Assembly: GCA_002084985.1 (NCBI GenBank)
Contig: MZGO01000026.1
Location: 1-9,286, forward strand
Origin: Thermotoga sp. 4484_232
GTDB lineage: Bacteria; Thermotogota; Thermotogae; Thermotogales; Thermotogaceae
DNA length: 9,286 nucleotides
Direction of reading: 5' to 3'
The notes beneath the pieces were generated by a model that saw only the letters and a list, made by a program, of their open reading frames with translations, searched no databases and was not told the origin of the DNA. Shown piece by piece: positions 1 to 6,731 of the stretch (within the stretch, counting starts at the first letter, position 1; each line of letters starts with the position of its first letter). Both the position numbers and the translations under genes were made by a program.

Positions 1-1394
1 TAGGGTATCACAAGTCTTGGGGCCATATTCTGATAGAACGTGTACGCCTGCTCGGGTATTCTGGGTAGAGCCCACCAGCTGTTACCTATTATCGCGTCAT
101 AACCCGACTCTTTAGCTTTTGCATCGTTTTCCATCTGAAGTTCTTCCGCTATGAACACGAACGCAGGATCTTCACTTCTGGCTTTATTTATTATCCTTCT
201 TTCCAATTCCTTTGGAAGAGCATGCCCCATGTCGAGTCTCACACCATCTATTCCGAATTTCCTTTGATAATGAGGAATAACGCTCTCAAGATACCTCCAC
301 AACTCTTCATTCGGAATCTCTCCGGGGAATTTGCTAGCCTTTATCACATCGAACAGAACGTAAGGGGGCTGATCCCCTCTTACATATCTTGAAGCTTCTT
401 TAGGATGATCGAGAAAGAGCCTCAGGAACGTCACATCGTCCCATGCTGGCTGAGGATCGTTTATCCAATCTGAAAAACCTGGAGGGGTTATGACACCGAA
501 CACCTCGACGAGTTCTCTCAAAAAATCATCCTCTTTTACATTTTTTGTAAAATTTTCCCATTTCTGAGGATCGATCTCCTTTGGTGATTTGGTGAACTTT
601 GACAAGTGTTTTTTTACCGATTCGAGGGAATATATGTAAGGAATATCTTCCTTCTCAGGTATCTTGAAACCTTTCCCCGGTATTCTCGGTGGGCCGTAGC
701 CTTGAAGCTCTTCGATCTTTATCCAGTAGAACCACTCGGGGTGTTTTAAAATGAGATTCGAATCTCTCGCAGCGGTTCTTGGGATGAAGTCTAGAACAAC
801 CCTTATTCCCAGAACATGACAGGCTTCAACGAAAGCTTTAAATTCATCATCAACTTCGAAATCTTCAAGCAATGGATCGTGATATACAGCTTCGATCTTC
901 AAAGGATCCTTCACGGCATATGGTGACCCCACTTCACCCTTTTTGAAGATCTCGCTTGATTGACTCACAGGGAGCAGGTAAAGAACGTTCACTTTAAACT
1001 TCTTGAGGTAGAAAAGGATAGCTATCATCTTCAAAAAAGTTCCAGATTCCTTGTATCCGAATATATCGATGGGTTCGAATCTACCAAATCCCTTGTGATT
1101 GTAAGATGTCGTCATTCTGGGAAGTGAGATGTACATCGTGGACCTCTTGATCCAATCCCTGTCTTCCTTTCCCTCTATTTTGGAAAGGGGAAGGGAGTAG
1201 TCTATCCCCTCCCTCGCCCTTTCAAGAACGCTTTCTATGACCTTCGAGAAGAATTCATAGGGTCTTACAGAGCATTTTCCATTTATTTCCTCAACCCAAC
1301 CATCGTATCCTTCCGGGATCCATTGTTTTGGCACAAAATAAGGTATTCTCTTTTCTTCCTTTTCCTTCAGATACTTCAAAATCTCTTTTAGCAT
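1..1394 (-). CDS. mmtA: Maltosyltransferase (GH13 maltodextrin glycosyltransferase), C-terminus cut by the window edge
   Basis: The frame is open from an ATG at 1394-1392 to the left edge with no stop: 464 codons of a protein that I recall as about 640 residues in T. maritima. The family transfers maltosyl units between malto-oligosaccharides and starch-type glucans in the cytoplasm. The translation follows T. maritima MTase closely (start MLKEILKYLKEKEEKRIPYF; segments SLPRMTTSYNHKG, VITPPGFSDWINDPQPAWDD, VIKASKFPG). GH13 landmarks are visible: strand-4 region DFIPRTAARD from D202, the nucleophile region VRLDMGHALP with D388, and the acid/base region IAEEL at E417-E418. The strand-7 region and the C-terminal domain lie outside the window. 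The start was chosen because it matches the T. maritima N-terminus and has a GAGGGG ribosome site just upstream; the ATGs at 1401 and 1398 are in another frame. It begins 13 nt after hppA, so it is probably co-transcribed. I recall the T. maritima gene at a different locus (TM0767), away from rgy-hppA. Confidence 0.93.
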   Translation of the reverse strand, partial: MLKEILKYLKEKEEKRIPYFVPKQWIPEGYDGWVEEINGKCSVRPYEFFSKVIESVLERAREGIDYSLPLSKIEGKEDRDWIKRSTMYISLPRMTTSYNHKGFGRFEPIDIFGYKESGTFLKMIAILFYLKKFKVNVLYLLPVSQSSEIFKKGEVGSPYAVKDPLKIEAVYHDPLLEDFEVDDEFKAFVEACHVLGIRVVLDFIPRTAARDSNLILKHPEWFYWIKIEELQGYGPPRIPGKGFKIPEKEDIPYIYSLESVKKHLSKFTKSPKEIDPQKWENFTKNVKEDDFLRELVEVFGVITPPGFSDWINDPQPAWDDVTFLRLFLDHPKEASRYVRGDQPPYVLFDVIKASKFPGEIPNEELWRYLESVIPHYQRKFGIDGVRLDMGHALPKELERRIINKARSEDPAFVFIAEELQMENDAKAKESGYDAIIGNSWWALPRIPEQAYTFYQNMAPRLVIP

Positions 1395-1401
1395 CCATCA
1401 T

Positions 1402-1407
1402 CCCCTC
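1402..1407 (-). promoter_or_regulatory. Ribosome binding site of mmtA
   Basis: Read on the minus strand, GAGGGG lies 7 nt before the ATG at 1394. It sits entirely in the 13-nt gap after the hppA stop codon (TAA, 1410-1408), which supports the chosen start and reading-through translation. Confidence 0.6.
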
Positions 1408-3396
1408 TTAGAATAGATGTATCTCTTTGAAGATCGAAACAGCTATGACGGATACAACGGCCATAATTTTTATGAGGATATCCAGCGATGGTCCCACGGT
1501 ATCCTTCAAAGGATCTCCAACCGTATCACCTATAACCAGGGCTTTGTGAGGTTCCGATCCTTTCCCATACCCTTCGATGTTACCCTGCTCGAGGAACTTC
1601 TTCGCGTTGTCCCAGGCTCCACCAGCGTTTGCGGTCAAAATCGCAAGCATGGCACCACTCAGGGTTGTTCCTATGAGAACCCCGCCCACGAATTTGGGTC
1701 CAAGTAGGAACCCCGTAACGAGTGGGGTCAGCAAGGCGATGAATGCAGGAGCTTTCATCTGACGTAAAGCGTTTTCGCTGGTTATGGTTATACATTTTGT
1801 GTAATCTGGCGTAGCTTTTCCTTCCATAAGTCCCGGTATCTCCCTGAACTGCCTTCTGATCTCTTCGACCATCCTCATAGCGGCTTTTGTCACAGATTTT
1901 ATGAGCATACCACTGAAGTAATATGGAAGGGCCGCTCCAAGAAGAGCACCAGCTATGGTTCGAGCATCGATCATGTTCAAAAGCAGAATCGTCTCAACAG
2001 GTTTTCCGATATCCTTCGGACTTATCTGAGAGTACATGTCCGTGGAAACGGCCGTTGCAACGAACGAAAGCATCCCCAGAGCTGAGATTGCAACACCGTA
2101 CAATCCGGCGAAGTGATTGGCAAAGAGTATGGATATGAGAAGAGTTATTATCGGGAAGAAAACACTCTTCATCCCTAAAGAAAGACCGTTGGATATCACC
2201 ATGCCGGTTCCACTTATTGACGAATAGCTGAGTTCTCTTGTTGGCGGATACCTGTAACTTGTGTAGTATTCAGCCCAGTATCCCATTATTATTCCTGCCA
2301 CTATTCCTGCAAGGGCAGAGAACCATGGAGATATGGGGCCGTATCTGAAACCAACGATCTTGAGATCTGGCGCTCCCTTGAGATAGTAGTAAGTCATGAA
2401 ACCCGATACTACCACCGTGATTATCGCGGAAGACCAGAGCCCTATGTTCAAGTCTTTTTGCGGATTTTCAGAAGGTTTCTTTACAAGAACGTACAGAATG
2501 CCTATCATGGAGGATGTGAGACCGATTGTGGCAAAGAGCAGAGGATATTCCACCAGCCTGGTTATGGTCTCTGCTGATATCTTGTCCGTTCCTATTATTG
2601 GGTACATGTAGGATGCGAGGATTATGGATGAAACGATGGCCCCAACAAAGCTCTCCAGAAGGTCTGCACCAAGCCCTGCCACGTCTCCAACGTTGTCCCC
2701 GACGTTATCAGCTATTGTTGCAGGATTCCTCGGATCATCCTCAGGAAGATTTAGTTCGGTTTTACCAACGAGGTCTGCTGCCATATCGGCTGCCTTTGTG
2801 TAAACTCCTCCACCAACCCTGTCGAACATAGCTATTATGGAGCATCCAAGGGCGTATCCTGAGACCGTCATCGCAAACGGAACGAAATTTACACCTATCC
2901 AATTCCTAACGATGTTGAGATTTTTGGGATCGAGTTGCCCTAGAAGATGGCCAAAGACATAATAAACAACGGCAAGGCCAAAGAGTGCAAATCCTGCCAC
3001 CGAGAGTCCCATGACACTGCCACCTTGATACGCCACTTTCAGAGCTTTCCCAATGCTTCTTGTTTCTCTCGCAGTGTTCGTGACTCTCACGTTCGCCCTC
3101 GTTGCCATCTTCATTCCAACAACACCTGCCAGGGCACTCATGACAGCTCCCAGCAGAAAAGCCACTCCCGTCTGCCATGTCGTGACGATCATCAGAACTA
3201 TCGCTATTGGTATGACACTCTTGAAGACAGCTTTATTCTCATGACTTACAAAGGAATCGGCACCCTCTCTTATGTAGGAAGATATCTCTTTCATCCTCTT
3301 CGTTCCAACAGGTTTTTTCATGACCGCAGAGAAGTTATATGCGGCAAATCCTAAGGAAACCAGTGGAACAACGAAGAGAACCCACATCTTCCTCAC
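1408..3396 (-). CDS. hppA: Membrane-bound ion-pumping pyrophosphatase with an internal in-frame deletion
   Basis: The family hydrolyses pyrophosphate and pumps Na+ or H+ out of the cell; the T. maritima enzyme is a K+-dependent Na+ pump. The protein is 662 residues, against 726 that I recall for T. maritima, with hydrophobic helices along its length. Present motifs, numbered from the GTG: GGGVYTKAADMAADLVGK (195-212), DDPRNPATIADNVGDNVGD (220-238), AGGAWDNAKK (591-600) and GDTVGDPLKDT (623-633), which carry most of the Mg-PPi ligands. Missing is a block of about 59 residues expected between D453 and M454: the DNAGGI motif, the cytoplasmic loop, and helix 12 with GNTTAA and GKGFAIG. The frame is kept across the junction. 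Family knowledge places two pyrophosphate ligands and the K+-dependence site in the lost block, so I infer an inactive product or a sequence artefact. The GTG start at 3396 overlaps the rgy stop (GTGA). An in-frame ATG at 3387 (MWVLFVVP) is equally plausible and resembles the T. maritima start MYVAALFF. Confidence 0.95.
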   Translation of the reverse strand: MRKMWVLFVVPLVSLGFAAYNFSAVMKKPVGTKRMKEISSYIREGADSFVSHENKAVFKSVIPIAIVLMIVTTWQTGVAFLLGAVMSALAGVVGMKMATRANVRVTNTARETRSIGKALKVAYQGGSVMGLSVAGFALFGLAVVYYVFGHLLGQLDPKNLNIVRNWIGVNFVPFAMTVSGYALGCSIIAMFDRVGGGVYTKAADMAADLVGKTELNLPEDDPRNPATIADNVGDNVGDVAGLGADLLESFVGAIVSSIILASYMYPIIGTDKISAETITRLVEYPLLFATIGLTSSMIGILYVLVKKPSENPQKDLNIGLWSSAIITVVVSGFMTYYYLKGAPDLKIVGFRYGPISPWFSALAGIVAGIIMGYWAEYYTSYRYPPTRELSYSSISGTGMVISNGLSLGMKSVFFPIITLLISILFANHFAGLYGVAISALGMLSFVATAVSTDMYSQISPKDIGKPVETILLLNMIDARTIAGALLGAALPYYFSGMLIKSVTKAAMRMVEEIRRQFREIPGLMEGKATPDYTKCITITSENALRQMKAPAFIALLTPLVTGFLLGPKFVGGVLIGTTLSGAMLAILTANAGGAWDNAKKFLEQGNIEGYGKGSEPHKALVIGDTVGDPLKDTVGPSLDILIKIMAVVSVIAVSIFKEIHLF
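2037..2038 (-). other. Junction of an apparent ~177-bp in-frame deletion in hppA
   Basis: On the coding strand the codons run GCC GTT TCC ACG GAC | ATG TAC TCT CAG ATA, giving AVSTD|MYSQI. In full-length relatives the left side continues as D-[ST]-Y-G-P-I-x-DNAGGI, and the right side is preceded by helix 12 ending ...LFASY-M-[FY]-SQIS. Both flanks are therefore normal family sequence joined directly. The size (about 59 codons) comes from my recall of the T. maritima protein; the absence of the two motifs is seen directly. Breakpoints could shift by a few bases. Confidence 0.8.
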
Positions 3397-6300
3397 ACCT
3401 CCTCCATTATGTTCTTCAACTCTTCAAAAAATCCTTTCAAAGCTTCCTGGTGATCTTTTTCTCCATTTTCGATCTCGTCCATGAGTTTTTCCAGTTTTCT
3501 AGTGGTCTCTTCCGTCACGAACCTGTTGTATCTTTTTTTCAAGAACAGGGAGACTCTCTTGCCGAGTTGCGTTGGTCTTATTCTTCTGTAGCTATCTTCC
3601 ACGATGTAACCACGTGCAAAGAGTGTTTCAACGATTTTGGAATAGGTTGAGGGTCTGCCTATACCCTTTCTCTTCATCTCTTCAATAATAGTAGCTTGTG
3701 TGTAAAGAGGAATCGTGTGTTTTTTGTAAATTTTTCTTTCAACCACTCGGTAATTTTTCTTTTCGAAAGCTTTAAAAACCTTTATCGGCAGAAACAGGTT
3801 CCATCCATCTCCCACTATTTCGGATACTATCTCAATTTCCACGATGTCACCATCAACTTCCAAAGACACCTTCTGCTTCTTCACAACCACTTCTTTGGAT
3901 TGACTCGCCATGAATCTATTGAATATCAGTGAATAGACGTTCAAATGGTTTTTACTGATCCCCTCAGCCAGCTTTTCTTCAACGAGATTCTCTATATCCG
4001 TGACATCGAGAGCCCTAACGGGGCGAATAGCTTCGTGCGCTCCTTCCTCCCCCCAGTTTCTTCCTTTGAATATTTCTCTTTTTCCCCTTGATTCCAGATA
4101 ACTCTTTGCTATCATCTGACCTGCTGTAGATATTCTGGTCGAGTCGGTTCTGTGGTAGGTTATGAAACCCTTCTCAAACAGGTCCTGAAGGATCTTCATG
4201 ACCTCGTTAACACCCAATCGAAACTTTTTCGACGCTTCAGATAGAATGGTGTCGGTTGTGAAAGGAGGTGGGGGGGAGATCTTCTCGATACCCTCTTCTA
4301 TATTTAAAACCTTAACTATCTCAGATTTTTTGCTTTCTTCCACCTCCAATTGATAGCCATTTTCAAGAGTCAACTTGGTGAAAGTCTTCTCGCTCTTTTT
4401 GTATTCCTCTTCCCTCTTTACTATCCATCCAAGAACGGTGCTCTGGACTCTACCAGCAGATAGGTTGAGACTGTTGAAAGCTTTCTGAATCTTCTTACTC
4501 AGTTCGAAACCGATCCATCTATCCTGAACGCGTCTCACTATCTGAGATTTGACAAGGTTGGAATCAACATCCCTTTTGCTTGCTATACCCTCTCTGAAAC
4601 CGTATCTTGTTATCTCATGCATCTCGATTCTTCTAGTGTTGTTGTTAACAGGTATCAAGTACTGTGTCACATCCCACGAGATTTTTTCTCCCTCTACATC
4701 CGGATCCGTTGCGACGAGTATCTCATCGACCTCGAGAGCAATCTCTCTCAAACTTTTCAGAACATCCAGCTTGTTGTCTATATCCTTAGAACCGCATTTT
4801 GGACAAGTATCCAGATCCTGAGAGAACTGATAGCCACATTTTCTACACCTTCTTATGGTTTCATAAACTGGAACGAATTTTCCGTTTTCAACTTCAACCC
4901 CGTAGATCCCTCCCTCCGTTACAAGGTCGTAAACGTGCCCTCTGGTCGCTGTCAAAAGGAATATTCCGTCTCCCGTTATGGATTCATGTACCAGAATCCC
5001 TTTGTACCTTCTCGTTGAGGATCTGCCAAAGAACCTTGAAATGGTCTCAGCCTTAGTTGGCGATTCGACTATCAAAAGGGTCGATTTCACGTCCATGAAC
5101 TCCTTCTTCTCTTCTTTTCTGCTCTCCTCCACTTCTTTCAAAAGAGTTTCCCAATCTGCATCTTCCAGATCGATCCACTCCTCCTCCGTGAGCCAATCCA
5201 GTCTCTCTCTTAAAGATTCGAAAACGGCTTCGTCCGTTTCAAAAAGGATTGACACACCTTTTGTGAGCTTCGATCCTAAAAGCCTTGAACTTCTTCCCGA
5301 TGCCTGTATGTAAGTCAGAACATCCGGCAACAGAAGTTTCCTCTCTTTGATTCTGTACCGAGCGAAAATTCTTTTGATGGTCTCTTCCCACTCATCCTCA
5401 GTTAAAACAACCTTCAATCTGTTTCTGAGCGTTTCTATATCTGATCTATCCACTATCTGAAGGAGTTTTTTTACCCTTGTATTCTTCTTTGACACCTCGA
5501 AAAGGACCCTTCTTATCACGAACCTTGGGGCTTTCTCCATGTCGATGAAATATTCGAAAACGGGTGTTCCCCAGAAAATTACGAACTTCACTCTCTTTGG
5601 AAGATCGAGACCCCTGACCAATTTTCCGTAATAAGAATAAACACCCGCTATTATGGAGACCTTACCCTCCGAGAAGTCCTCCAAGGCCTTTTCGAGGTTT
5701 TCCCATGATTTTCCAACCGGGAAACCGGCACCTTCAACGATTTCGGATAGCCATTTAATCGTCTTCTCATCTCTTGCAAGAAGAACGATCCCATCTTTCA
5801 ATTTCTCCAATAAATCCAACAGATCGTCTGTGTCTTCACTTTTTACCCTCAAATTGGTGATGTTCCTCACACCGACCACAAGGGTTCCTACATCGAATCC
5901 AAGGAGTTCTCTAAAAAGCAAAGGCCTTATACCTTTTGGCCTTGCCGTTGCTGACGAGACGACTAATATACCGTGCTCACCAATTTCGAGCTCTTCTTCC
6001 CGCTTTTTTCTCAGTTTCATCAATGCTTTCTCTATCGCCTCTTTCTCTATACCAAGCATCATGAGGATTGTGTCAATGTTCTTCGAAGACTTCAAAACCG
6101 CGTCCACATCGTCAACGAACACGAAATCGAATTTCAACTTCGATAAAATCTCCCTGTTCTTCGACAGAAACTGTGTGGAGAATATGGCTATGTGAAAATC
6201 ACCTCTCTCCAATTTTTCGAAGAATTCTTTCTTCTCCTTCTCCTTCATCCCAGCGTGATAATGGATTATATCTACATCTCCATCGATCCTTTTCACCATC

Positions 6301-6731
6301 CCCTCCAATCTTTCTCTTATCTGGAGAACGAGGGTGAGAGTGGGCAAGATCATGGCACTTCTTTTGGCATGAAAGGAGAACCAGAGGGATGTGACCATAC
6401 CGAAAGTTGTCTTTCCAACCCCTGTAGGAGCGATCGCCGTGAAACTTTTCGAGAGAAGCACTCTCTTCATCCATATTCTTTGAAACCCTGTTGGAGGGAA
6501 TCCGGTGACCCTTTTGAAAAAATCTGAGAAATCCGAAAAATTCTTTTCGAAATCTTTTATATACCTGTAAAACATGAGTTTTCCATTTTTTTCAAGACGC
6601 TGTAGAACTTCTCCAGGTTCAACCTCTTCTGAGAGACAAACCTCACACGGCAGTCCTTTCTCGTTTCTTTCATCCGTGTTCAATCCGAAACAGTTCACAC
6701 AGGAGTGATGATACCGCAGTCCTACTGCCAT
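3393..6731 (-). CDS. rgy: Reverse gyrase (helicase-topoisomerase IA fusion)
   Basis: This ATP-dependent enzyme introduces positive supercoils into DNA and is characteristic of hyperthermophiles. The protein has 1112 residues (T. maritima: 1104). The N-terminal zinc finger is C11/C14/C29/C32. The SF2 helicase half carries TGFQ (Q84), Walker A GVGKT (104-108, K107), VDDVD (206-210) and SSATA (259-263). The latch region falls roughly at 390-465, followed by QASGRSSR (476-483). The topoisomerase half starts near 550 with toprim IVESPTKAE (E556), a second zinc finger C629/C632/C643/C646, and DPDVEGE (D676, D678, E680). The catalytic tyrosine is Y859 in ITYHRTDSTR. Every key residue I can check is present, so the gene should be functional. 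The ATG lies inside the last codons of ahcY, a 10-nt overlap, and an AGGAGGT site precedes it. The TGA stop overlaps the hppA GTG. The position between ahcY and hppA matches my memory of T. maritima TM0172-TM0174. Confidence 0.98.
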   Translation of the reverse strand: MAVGLRYHHSCVNCFGLNTDERNEKGLPCEVCLSEEVEPGEVLQRLEKNGKLMFYRYIKDFEKNFSDFSDFFKRVTGFPPTGFQRIWMKRVLLSKSFTAIAPTGVGKTTFGMVTSLWFSFHAKRSAMILPTLTLVLQIRERLEGMVKRIDGDVDIIHYHAGMKEKEKKEFFEKLERGDFHIAIFSTQFLSKNREILSKLKFDFVFVDDVDAVLKSSKNIDTILMMLGIEKEAIEKALMKLRKKREEELEIGEHGILVVSSATARPKGIRPLLFRELLGFDVGTLVVGVRNITNLRVKSEDTDDLLDLLEKLKDGIVLLARDEKTIKWLSEIVEGAGFPVGKSWENLEKALEDFSEGKVSIIAGVYSYYGKLVRGLDLPKRVKFVIFWGTPVFEYFIDMEKAPRFVIRRVLFEVSKKNTRVKKLLQIVDRSDIETLRNRLKVVLTEDEWEETIKRIFARYRIKERKLLLPDVLTYIQASGRSSRLLGSKLTKGVSILFETDEAVFESLRERLDWLTEEEWIDLEDADWETLLKEVEESRKEEKKEFMDVKSTLLIVESPTKAETISRFFGRSSTRRYKGILVHESITGDGIFLLTATRGHVYDLVTEGGIYGVEVENGKFVPVYETIRRCRKCGYQFSQDLDTCPKCGSKDIDNKLDVLKSLREIALEVDEILVATDPDVEGEKISWDVTQYLIPVNNNTRRIEMHEITRYGFREGIASKRDVDSNLVKSQIVRRVQDRWIGFELSKKIQKAFNSLNLSAGRVQSTVLGWIVKREEEYKKSEKTFTKLTLENGYQLEVEESKKSEIVKVLNIEEGIEKISPPPPFTTDTILSEASKKFRLGVNEVMKILQDLFEKGFITYHRTDSTRISTAGQMIAKSYLESRGKREIFKGRNWGEEGAHEAIRPVRALDVTDIENLVEEKLAEGISKNHLNVYSLIFNRFMASQSKEVVVKKQKVSLEVDGDIVEIEIVSEIVGDGWNLFLPIKVFKAFEKKNYRVVERKIYKKHTIPLYTQATIIEEMKRKGIGRPSTYSKIVETLFARGYIVEDSYRRIRPTQLGKRVSLFLKKRYNRFVTEETTRKLEKLMDEIENGEKDHQEALKGFFEELKNIMEEV
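3396..3405 (-). promoter_or_regulatory. Ribosome binding site of hppA, running into the GTG start
   Basis: The end of rgy reads GGAGGAGGTG on the minus strand, an almost complete match to the anti-Shine-Dalgarno tail. Its last G is the first base of the GTG at 3396, so full pairing would cover that codon. AGGAGG to the in-frame ATG at 3387 leaves 10 nt, the same geometry as rgy. The ATG may thus be the true start; if the GTG is used, only the upstream GGAGG (4-nt spacing) can serve it. Confidence 0.6.

Noticed and set aside
1..1394. Possibility that mmtA is broken, since it has no stop in the window
   Set aside because: Reading every triplet in frame found no stop or frameshift. The gene simply runs off the left edge before its expected length.
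4269..4276. Homopolymer G-run in rgy as a possible frameshift site
   Set aside because: The frame is continuous through it and encodes the PPPPFTT-type segment normal for this topoisomerase family.
5653..6195. A 180-codon open frame on the plus strand, with others at 4617-5018, 2947-3354 and 8166-8678
   Set aside because: They lie wholly or almost wholly antisense to strongly conserved genes (rgy, hppA, PfpI-like/DUF362), are Ser/Arg/Phe-rich, and show no recognisable motif, as expected from minus-strand codon bias.
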